DNA of 64,000 nt, taken from NCBI GenBank assembly GCA_041281825.1, contig CP166298.1, positions 1,302,001 to 1,366,000 on the forward strand, written 5' to 3'. The notes beneath the pieces were generated by a model. That model searched no databases. It saw only the letters and a program-made list of their open reading frames with translations, and was not told the DNA's origin. Within the stretch, counting starts at the first letter, position 1. Each line of letters begins with the position of its first letter. Position numbers and translations under genes: made by a program. Below are positions 27,621-36,700 of this stretch, piece by piece. The DNA comes from Paenibacillus_D tarimensis_A. Its GTDB lineage: Bacteria; Bacillota; Bacilli; Paenibacillales; Paenibacillaceae.

Positions 27621-27634
27621 GGAGGAGACAAGAC

Positions 27635-28534
27635 ATGCAGACGAGTCGAACAATCAAAATCAAGGAGTCGCGCGGAGATCGGATGTTGCTCATCGCCATC
27701 CATATTTTCCTGGCGCTGTGCTCTCTTGTTGTACTTTATCCGTTGATTTATATTCTCAGCGCGTCGTTCAGCAGTCCTTTTGCCGTCATTTCCGGCCAAG
27801 TATGGCTGTACCCGGTCGATTTTACGCTGATCGGATACGAGACGGTGTTTAAAAATTCGCAGGTGCTTGTCGGGTTCGCAAATTCGTTTTATTACGCGAC
27901 GGCCGGCACGCTGGTTGCCGTCACCGTCACCGTGATGATGGCTTATCCGCTGTCCCGCAAAACCTTTTACGGGCGAAATTTGCTCATGTTTTTGCTTACT
28001 TTCACCATGCTGTTCGGCGGCGGGCTGATCCCTTTGTATCTGGTCGTAAAGGAACTGAATCTCATGGATACCCGCTGGGCGCTCATTATCCCGAACGCGC
28101 TTGGCGTCTTTCAGATCATCATTGCCAGGACCTTCTTCCAGAACACGATTCCCGAAGAATTGTCGGAAGCGGCCGAAATCGATGGCTGCAGCGATATGGG
28201 ATTTCTGTTTCGCATCGTGCTGCCGTTGTCCAAGCCGATTATCGCCGTCCTAGTGCTGTTTTTTGCCGTAGGACAATGGAACGCTTATTTCGATGCTTTG
28301 CTGTATCTCAAGGACAGCGCAAAATATCCGTTGCAGCTTGTTCTTCGGAACATCCTGCTGCTTCAAACAACGGAAAATCCGACGAATATTTCGGAAACGA
28401 TGCAGAGACAGGGGGTCGCGGACCTGATGAAATATTCGCTGATTGTCGTCTCCACCCTGCCGGTTCTCGTTCTGTATCCGTTTATTCAAAAGCATTTTGT
28501 AAAAGGGGTTATGATCGGCTCGCTTAAGGGATGA
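27635..28534 (+). CDS. YtcP-type sugar ABC transporter permease
   Basis: The 299-residue second permease of the importer starts with a membrane segment (LLIAIHIFLALCSLVVLYPL) and has the EAA loop LSEAAEIDGCSDMGFLFRIV near residue 176. The C-terminus FVKGVMIGSLKG is typical of the YtcP family. ATG at 27635 is chosen because AGGAGG lies 9 nt upstream; the frame begins 12 codons earlier inside the repeated leader. It pairs with the 26588 permease to form the transmembrane channel for oligosaccharides bound by the lipoprotein at 28639. Confidence 0.93.
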   Translation: MQTSRTIKIKESRGDRMLLIAIHIFLALCSLVVLYPLIYILSASFSSPFAVISGQVWLYPVDFTLIGYETVFKNSQVLVGFANSFYYATAGTLVAVTVTVMMAYPLSRKTFYGRNLLMFLLTFTMLFGGGLIPLYLVVKELNLMDTRWALIIPNALGVFQIIIARTFFQNTIPEELSEAAEIDGCSDMGFLFRIVLPLSKPIIAVLVLFFAVGQWNAYFDALLYLKDSAKYPLQLVLRNILLLQTTENPTNISETMQRQGVADLMKYSLIVVSTLPVLVLYPFIQKHFVKGVMIGSLKG

Positions 28535-28638
28535 GCGGTTACTCTGCAAAGGGGGTGAAAAAGGGCAAACAGCGGATCAATTCAGGAGTATGCGTTCGAC
28601 AGAAATTCCGTCATGAAATCAAACAGGGAGGTTCAAGA

Positions 28639-30315
28639 ATGAAAAAGACATTGACTTTGATTCTGAGCATGATGCTCGCAGCCGTTACGGTGCTGGCCGG
28701 ATGCTCGGGCGGCAACTCCGGAAGCGAAAGCGTCCCCGGCAACAACTCGGGCAGCACGAACAGTCCCGCACCGGCTCAAGAAGCGAACAAAGATCCCGTG
28801 CCGCTTACGATATTTATGGCCGGCGATCCCGAGCAAGATTATGCCAACAACAAATTTACCAAAGAGATAGAGGACATGCTGAATATCAAGCTGGATCTCC
28901 AGGTCAACGGCGGCGAGGTCATTAAAGACAAGAGGCAGCTTGCCCTGACTAGCGGGGATTATGCGCACGTGTTTCTGTTGAACTGGACCGACTATATCTT
29001 ACCTGCAGAACAGATGAGGCTGGGACAGCAAGGCGTGTATGTTCCGCTGAACGATCTCATCGAGGAGCATGCGCCCAACATCAAGAGGCTGATGGAGGAA
29101 ATCCCTTATTACAAAGCGGGTGTTACGGCTCCTGACGGCAACATCTACGCGCTGCCGGGCATCAACGAATGTTATCACTGCAGCTTCGGATCGAAAATGT
29201 GGGTCAACTCCGAATGGTTGAAAGCGGTCAACCTGGAGATCCCGAAGACAACCGATGAATTCAGGGAAATGTTGCGCGCATTCAAAAACAATGACTTGAA
29301 CGGCAACAAACAGAACGACGAGGTGCCGTTGAGCGGCTTTACCGGCGCTCGCGTGTCCGCTCCGTTGCTGAACGCATTCATTTTCGACAAAGCCGTCGGT
29401 GAATGCGGCGCGAATTCTTGTTTCCTGATGGTCAACAACGGAAAGGTTGAGCTTACCGCCAACAAACCTGAGTTCAAAGCCGGACTGGAATATATCGCTT
29501 CGCTATATGCGGAAGGATTGATTGATCCGGGCGCATTCACGCAAGACTTTAACGGTTACAGACAACTCGCCAATCGCGAAGACGCCGCGGTTCTCGGCGT
29601 CGGGGTAGCCCTTCATCCGTATGTCTTCAACCCGCCGAGCAACCCGTTCAATACGCAGTATGTGCCGATTCCTCCGCTTACGGGGCCGAATGGTGTTTCT
29701 TATACAGCGAACAGCACTGGAATCCCTGGCGCAGCTTTCGCCATTACCAACAAAGCGAGCAAAGAACAGCAAATCGCCGCGATCAAGCTGGCCGATTACA
29801 TGGCTTCGGAAGAAGGTACGATCCGGATGACGTTCGGGGAAGAAGGCGTAAACTGGGAGAAAGGCGGATCCGGGGATATCGATTTGAACGGCCAACCGGC
29901 CAAATACAAGCCGATTCCCAAGACGCCTGACGAGAGCAGAGCGCTCAACAACGCTTGGGGCGAACTCGGTTCTTTCGTGAAAACAAAAGAGTTCCGCGCA
30001 TCCTGGGCTGCGGATCAGGATATGATGACGCCGGAGGGATACGAGCTCAGATTGTTCAAAGCGACCCAGCTCTATGACGGACACCAGCCGAAAGAACTGC
30101 TGCCCGACGGTTTGTTCATCGATCCGAACCTTGTTGATGAATATGGCTTGCTTGCCACCAATATCAACAAGTATGTCGAAGAAAACATGATAAAGTTCAT
30201 TTCAGGCAACAAAAACTTCGGCTCGGATTGGGACGAATACGTTCGAGGATTTGAGAAATTGCAAATGAATCGTTATCTGGAAATTATCCAGACGGCATAC
30301 GACGCAACGAAGTGA
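28639..30315 (+). CDS. LplA-type extracellular solute-binding lipoprotein
   Basis: The 558-residue product begins with a lipoprotein signal (MKKTLTLILSMMLAAVTV followed by the lipobox LAGC), then a Ser/Gly/Asn-rich linker and a large binding-protein domain. Length and features (EANKDPVPLTIFMAGDPEQD, a Ca-binding-like NNDLNGNKQNDEVPL segment) match LplA-type proteins that deliver oligosaccharides to LplB/YtcP permeases. ATG 28639 follows AGGGAGGT. It ends an operon with 26588 and 27635 and is followed by a strong terminator. Fucose- or uronate-containing oligosaccharides are the likely ligand, by context only. Confidence 0.92.
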   Translation: MKKTLTLILSMMLAAVTVLAGCSGGNSGSESVPGNNSGSTNSPAPAQEANKDPVPLTIFMAGDPEQDYANNKFTKEIEDMLNIKLDLQVNGGEVIKDKRQLALTSGDYAHVFLLNWTDYILPAEQMRLGQQGVYVPLNDLIEEHAPNIKRLMEEIPYYKAGVTAPDGNIYALPGINECYHCSFGSKMWVNSEWLKAVNLEIPKTTDEFREMLRAFKNNDLNGNKQNDEVPLSGFTGARVSAPLLNAFIFDKAVGECGANSCFLMVNNGKVELTANKPEFKAGLEYIASLYAEGLIDPGAFTQDFNGYRQLANREDAAVLGVGVALHPYVFNPPSNPFNTQYVPIPPLTGPNGVSYTANSTGIPGAAFAITNKASKEQQIAAIKLADYMASEEGTIRMTFGEEGVNWEKGGSGDIDLNGQPAKYKPIPKTPDESRALNNAWGELGSFVKTKEFRASWAADQDMMTPEGYELRLFKATQLYDGHQPKELLPDGLFIDPNLVDEYGLLATNINKYVEENMIKFISGNKNFGSDWDEYVRGFEKLQMNRYLEIIQTAYDATK

Positions 30316-30353
30316 TTGCCAAGTTTTGCTAAATTAATAACAAATAGCGAACT

Positions 30354-30397
30354 ACGGTTGAGCAGGAGAGTAATCCCGCTCAACCGTTTTTCTTTTT
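30354..30397 (+). terminator. strong Rho-independent terminator
   Basis: ACGGTTGAGC at 30354-30363 pairs perfectly with GCTCAACCGT at 30378-30387, followed by TTTTTCTTTTT. It lies 38 bp after the binding-protein gene and ends the importer operon. Confidence 0.9.
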
Positions 30398-30476
30398 AAC
30401 TTTATCACTGCCAGGAAGAAGTTTGGAAAAAAATTATTTGCAGTGCAGTTTCGAAGCTTCCACATTTTCAAAAAAA

Positions 30477-30503
30477 TCGTAATTTTATTGCATACATAAT
30501 AAT
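30477..30503 (+). promoter_or_regulatory. regulon element copy 8 with -10-like AATAAT
   Basis: ATCGTAATTTTATTGCATAC starts at 30477, and AATAAT starts at 30498, again 20 nt after the C of CGT. The same AATAAT variant occurs at the first giant gene (4138), so the two near-copy genes share promoter design although their upstream sequences otherwise differ. Confidence 0.6.
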
Positions 30504-30551
30504 AAATTTATATTTATTATAATAACTACAGCAATTTATAATAGTGTTATG

Positions 30552-30569
30552 AAGTAATATTGTTAACAT
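30552..30569 (+). promoter_or_regulatory. regulon element copy 9
   Basis: AAGTAATATTGTTAACAT resembles the variant at 22926. No -10-like hexamer lies at the usual distance. Like the second element before the 4350 gene, it is about 75 bp downstream of the first copy. Confidence 0.4.
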
Positions 30570-30629
30570 TTGGGTTAGCGATAAGAACGAAGCATCTCCG
30601 CAGAATGATTAAGGAAGCGTCTACATTTT

Positions 30630-30639
30630 GGGAGGTGAT
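30630..30639 (+). promoter_or_regulatory. orphan extended Shine-Dalgarno sequence
   Basis: GGGAGGTGAT lies 99 bp before the start at 30729 and is followed by GCAA, as at 20504-20519. No well-spaced start codon follows it. Confidence 0.45.
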
Positions 30640-30683
30640 GCAAGGCAAAAGCGGGAAGGTGAAGTGCATTGTAAGCGGAGAGA

Positions 30684-30702
30684 CTTTGAGCTCCACTCAA
30701 AG
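30684..30702 (+). promoter_or_regulatory. leader hairpin shared with the permease leader
   Basis: CTTTGAG at 30684-30690 and CTCAAAG at 30696-30702 form a 7-bp stem around CTCCA, 12 nt before the AGGAGG of the giant gene. The flanking AAGCGGAGAGACTTTGAG also occurs at 27541, before the second permease. Confidence 0.55.
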
Positions 30703-30728
30703 ATCCTGATGTGAGGAGGAAATGTATT

Positions 30729-33700
30729 ATGTATGGGAGTAACAAGAAAAGAACCTGGGAAGCGCGCGCCTTGGCCGTCTGTCTGGCGGCGGTTATGCTG
30801 CTGCAATTAATCGTCCCTGCAGCGATGGATCGCGCGAACGCAGCCAATGAAGATGCGGTCCCGGTAGAAAGTAACGGCTATTTAGACAAGTTGGATTTCG
30901 GCGATACGGTTTCTGAAAGCGATCACAATTTCAGGGGTGACTTTACAAGCGTGATCACCGGATTCATGGGCGAAACCGCTCGGGTGTCGAATCCGCTCGT
31001 ACCGCAAGAAGGACAAGGCGGGGATCTGACCTTCACAATGAAGGTCGATCCGTATCTCCGTAACTACTTCACCTTGAAGCTAGCGGGAGAAGACAACACA
31101 TCGGGCTATAACAGCGTGGTTAATATTAACGGCGAGCAGGTCGGTTATTTGAGACACGGGGATTATGAAGCCGTCAGCAAGGGCTGGTGGTTGCCGAACC
31201 GCTTTTATTACAATACGGTCATGCTTCCGCTGGAGTCTACATACGGGAAAGAGACCGTTGAAATCACCATCCGAACGCTCTATCAGTGGAGGGATGTAAC
31301 GAACTCTTCCAGGGGCTTCTACAACGCATACACCCACACGCAGGCTCACCTGAATGTGGAAGGAGAACAGCAAGGCTATAAGTTCAGGGAAGGCCAGAAT
31401 CCGGACACCATTGTGGCGGCGGATTTGACGAATGAGGAGAAGCAGGCGAGAATCGACGGCTATATGCAAAACATGATTAACCTGTTTAACAATTATTCGG
31501 CCAAAGTCGATTCGAATGCGGGCGGCAAGCTGTCGATCATCCGTTATCAGGATGAATTGAAGTTTTACGCAAGCGCTTTGAAATACAGCTGGTCTCCGGC
31601 GCAGACGCCGGAAGAGAAACAGGCGGCGCTGCAGCGGATCTTCAAAACGATCGACAACCATGTCAAGGATTATTACCGCAATACGAGACAGGTGCTGCGG
31701 GGCGGCCATCAGGGCGACTGGGGCGGCTACTACAGCGCGCTCGGCGAAGCGCTGTACATCGTCGAGAACCTGATCAAAGACGACACGATCTATGGGGAAG
31801 CGGCTTTTAATGCGTTTCTGGACGAGCCGTTCGTCACCGGAACGACCGAAGGCGAGTTTTCTCTTGCAGGCGTGGACTGGGAAGGCGGCGAGCTGACGCG
31901 CCGCGAAGCGTGGGAGCGAGCGCTGAAAGCGAACTTCGACTTTGCCCGCTCGCGGCTCTCTTACATTTACAATCAGATGCTCTATACGTACGAAGGCGCG
32001 TGGGAAGCTCACGTGGGTCTTGGCATCATCGGTTCTCCGTTCTTTGAGGGCAAGGAGCGCAGCCATCAGATTTTGCTCGAGTCGCTCGGGATCAGACCGT
32101 TCCTCGGCGAAGAAGTGCTGGTCGGCCCGAACGGTGAAGAGCTCGATGTGTATCACTCTCTGTTCTACCATGACGGGCAGGCTCATTTTACGGACGATTA
32201 CATCCACATTATCGGCAAAGGACTTGCCAAGAGCAAGCTGGACGAGAACGGCGACGTGGTGCGCCGCAAGCCGTACGGCGAGCATTATTATGGCTTGACG
32301 GAGGCGGGGCTGACAAGGGAAAACGGCTATGTCGCCAATTACGGCGAAGCGGCAAACTATATTCTGAATTATTACTATAAAACACTCGATCACGCCGGCG
32401 ACGAGGAAATCAATGACGAGCTTCTGAAAGCGGCGCTGAAAAACATGCATGCTCGCGGATTTGTCCGTTATTCGTCCTTGGACGGCGACGGCAAACGAGT
32501 GATGCGGGCGGAGCAAATGACGGACGAGCGCAATCAGACGTTGACCGGATTCCACGCGTACGGCGCGAGAGTGGGACTTGGCATGACGATGCACTATGCA
32601 TCTCTGGAAATGACGATGGCGCAAAACGAGGAGCGGTACAGCGGTCCGGAGTGGGACGAGTACTGGCAGTATGCGAAAGAAGCGGTCGGCTTTGCGCAGC
32701 AGCAGCTTGCGGATCGCCAGTTGTTTAATGCGAACGACTTCGGCAACAGCGGTACAAACAGCGGACGAAATTTCCGTCTGGCGGAGACCTACAAGTATGT
32801 CACGGCCGAGCGGGCCAATTACAGCCGCTTCGGCGGCAGCGTGATGGCCGGCGTTGTCCTGCCGCACACGGATTTCGATTATTACAGGCCGGAAGAAATT
32901 GCTGCACTTAGCGTCAATCCGGATGATTACGAGCAGTTTGCCTGGGCGGATATCGACAATCTGTACCTGTCGGTAAAAGACGGCGATTTCCGACTGTTCG
33001 GCGCGCTCTTCTACCGCAATAAAGGTTCGGTCAGCAACGGCAGGCTTAATGTGATGAAAGACAACTACAGTCATGTCGTTCAGATCGCCACCAACAACCG
33101 GTTCCGGTATGAAGATTACTATTTGCGTCCGGATGATATCGACACCGATTACATGTCGGACCAGGGGGTTATTGCAGGCGGAGCTCCCCAGGCGCTCATC
33201 GGCGAAGTCGGGCCGATTTCGTATCAACCGGGCGTTGGAACCGTCAACCGCGATAATCATGAACCGGACACGCCTTACTCGGGTTATCCGGAACTGCAGA
33301 CTTCGCGGTACGGCAAGTATTTCATGATTTTCAACACGACCCGCGAGGAATACGGGAATACCCGGACGTTCGACGTTGAACTGCCGGCAGATTTCAGCGG
33401 CAGCTCGGTGCTCGACCTCGTGTCCGGGACGAACGTTCCCGTCGTGGGCGGGAAAGTGACCATTGCGCCTAAGTCGGCGATGGTGCTGAAATTAACGTCG
33501 GATATCGAGCTCGCTCCGAAGCCGTTCCACGTTGACTTTGTGAATGCTCTGGCAGGCAACGGTTATGTCGGCGTCTCCTGGAAAACGACCTCCGGCGGTC
33601 AATCGTACACGATTAAACGCTCGGAAACGGAAAATGGGGAATACGAAACGATCGCGACAGGCGTAACGGGCAATTATTATAAAGATACTGCCGCTCAAAA

Positions 33701-36700
33701 CGGCAAGGTTTATTATTACAAGGTTGCGGCCGTCAACGAAAACGGAGCAGGCTGGGATTCCTGGCGCGCGAAGGTTGATTTGACAGCGCCGGTATCCGGC
33801 AATGCTGATACGTCGTGGCGCGATGACCGGCTCGGCGGAACGGCCGGCAGCGCTGTGATCGACGGTTCATCGATCTCCATCGGCTCTGTGGGCGGCGCAG
33901 GTCTCGGTGAAGGCGACGATTATAACATCTATAAGCGGGATATTAACGATTCGCTGCACGTTGTCAGCCAGGTCGCAGCCGGAAACAGCACGATCAGCGC
34001 GAAGCTGAACAGCGCAGCCGGAGAAGCAAGCGGCATTATGATGCGCGACCGGCTCACGGAAGGCAAGGCTCGCTATATCTATTTCGGTGCCGATGAAAGC
34101 GGCAATCTCGTTCTGCAGAACCGCACACGGGTCTCAATGCATCAATGGTCCAATCAGGTTGTAAGTCCAATGAATGCGAACATTGAAGGCTACACGGCGG
34201 CGGAGTATCCGTACATCAAGCTGGTGCGGGATCATGATTCGCAGACGGTATACGCGTTCGTCTCCAAGGACGGAGCAGACTGGAACTATGTCACGAAGAT
34301 GATGACGTTGCTGCCGTACGCCTACTATACAGGCGTAGTCGCTGCAGGTGAAGCGGAGTTCAGCGAGGTAGCGGTTACGGAAATTCCGGAAGGCATCGTC
34401 ACGCCTTTCACTGTCAGAGTGAAGGATCAGGTGACGCTGCACTGGAACAAGCCGAAGCAAGCCTCTTGGTTCAACGTCTATCGTACCTATGATGAAGAGG
34501 CGGGCTTGACCGACCCGGTATTCAAACCGGGCACAACCGAATTGGAAGACGGTTCCCCTTGGGAAGAGGTGCTCACGGGTACGAGAGAGACGTCATTCCA
34601 GGACGCCTTACGGTTCGGCAGTGTGCATTATAAGGTGATGGCCGTTCACGGTGACGGCTCCCCGCAACCGTTCTCGGCCGCCGCAAGCGCTTCTGCGGAT
34701 TCGATTGACTTCGTGTTAGAGGAAGCGGAGAGCTTGCCGGCTTCCGATTATACGAAGGTCAGCTTCTACCTGTTCCATAAGGAGCTGGACCGCATCAAAG
34801 CGGAGCTGGCGAAGCCTGAAGCGGACGAGCAAGCGCTGGTTAACGAAATCTACGATGTGAAGAAGCTGCTCGTTTCGGTCCGGACGCTGCTGACGAAAGT
34901 GAAGATGGCCCCTTCGATGGTCAGAGCCTCGGAGAAGTTCTGGAGAAATGATAATATCTCCGAGGAAGAGAACGGATGGTATTTGTTCGATGAAAATCCC
35001 GACACGATTGCCCACACCAGATCCGCAGTGAGCTGGGTTGGCGTGGACTTTGGCGCAGGAAACGAAAAAGTGATCGACACGTTCCGCTACCTTCCGAGGA
35101 GGGATATTACCAGCCGTGCCAATAACACCGTCTTTAGGGGCTCGAATGACGGTGTGAATTGGACGGATCTGCACCGCATTACAGGGGTAGCCGAATATAA
35201 ATGGTATTCCGCTATGAACCCCGACACGACGCCGTACCGTAACATTCGGATCTATGACGATCATAACGGCTTTGTGAACTTTGAAGAAATCGAGTTCTTA
35301 GAAATTGCAGTGGACAAGACACTGCTCACGCTCTTGCTGGAGGAAGCGGCAGCAGCGGTCGATGCAGGTGTTTATACGGAAGACAGCTTGCAGGCGCTTG
35401 ACCAAGAGAGAGTCAGTGCGGCAGCTGTGCTGGACAATGCAGATGCAACCCAGGCAGAGGTGGACGCTGCGGACAACCGTCTGCTGGCTGCACTGGATGC
35501 GCTGGTGTACATCGAAGGCATGCCGGTGCTGGAATCGCAGCGAGACAAAACCGTCATCGCGGAAACTGCATTGACGTTCAAAGTTGAGGCGGTGAATACC
35601 GATGCCGATGTTGTATATGGGGTTATCGATCTGCCTCAGGGAGCGTCCTTCGATGCAGCGTCCGGAATGTTCGAATGGATGCCTGGCAGAGAACAGGGCG
35701 GTGTGCACGTAGTCACGTTCACCGCGACGTCCGGCGACTTATCTTCGTCCAAAACGATCAGGATCACGGTCAAAGGCCAGCCGGTATTCGAGCCGGTGAC
35801 AACGGTTGAATTGACGGCGAAACAGCCGTTCCAGTATGAACTGCCGGTTTCCGATCCGGCCGGCGAACCGCTCGTATACAGTGCAAGTGAATTGCCTGAA
35901 GGCGCGGAGTTCAACGCTTCGGAAGGCTTATTCAGCTGGACGCCGGAACAAGCCGATTACGGCAGCCATTCGGTAACCTTTACGGTCGGTAACGGATTAT
36001 TTGAGGTTAGCCAGACGATTCATTTTAAAGTCGATCTGAGCATCCTGTCGGCGGAAGATTACACGAGAGGAAGTTACTACCTGTACCTTCAGGAAGTGGA
36101 GCGGATCCGGACGGAAATCGTCAAGCCGGACGCCGATATCGCACAGCTTCTGGCCGAGCTTGAGCAGGCTGAAGGGCGGCTCGTTCAAGTGCCGTTGTCG
36201 CTTTATTCGTTCGAAGGAAATGCGGACAACGCCATTGGCTCGTCTGACGGAACCGTTCACGGAACTCCCGTATATGCGGAAGGAGTGGTCGGGCAAGCCG
36301 TCGATCTGGCTGGAGAAAATTATGTGACTCTGCCTAAGACGCATGCGCTTGCCAATTATGACGAGATCACCTTGGCAACGTGGGTATATTGGAAGGGCGG
36401 CAACCAGTGGCAGCGCATTTTCGACTTTGGCAATGATAGAAATCAATACTTGTTCCTGACGCCGAGATCGGGCAACAATACGCTGCGGTTCGGGATTAAG
36501 AACGGCAGCAATGAACAAATGGTTCAAACATCGCAGATGCCGGCGGGCCAATGGGTGCATGTGGCGGTGACGCTTGGAAACAGTACGGCGAAGCTTTATG
36601 TCAACGGCGAAGAGAAGGCATCGGCAGGCGGCTTCACGATTAAGCCAAGCGATTTCAAACCGGGTGTAAATTACATCGGCAACAGCCAATGGCCCGATCC

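Larger units (their letters stand above)
30316..30728. other. 413-bp regulatory leader of the second giant gene
   Basis: The stretch holds a terminator (30354), two regulon elements (30477, 30552), an orphan Shine-Dalgarno-like site (30630) and a leader hairpin (30684). A 23-codon frame opens at ATG 30638 and stops just before the gene, but its start is too close to GGAGG to be efficiently used. Confidence 0.55.

Noticed and set aside
30638..30709. 23-codon leader peptide before the second giant gene
   Set aside because: Its ATG is only 2 nt after GGAGG, too close for good initiation, and the peptide has no run of regulatory codons; kept only as an orphan Shine-Dalgarno observation.
31080..33260. 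726-codon open frame antisense to the second giant gene (and 4710-6503 antisense to the first)
   Set aside because: It mirrors a strongly coded GC-rich gene, has no family features or start site, and its recurrence in both places follows from the DNA repeat. The shorter one is interrupted by small differences.
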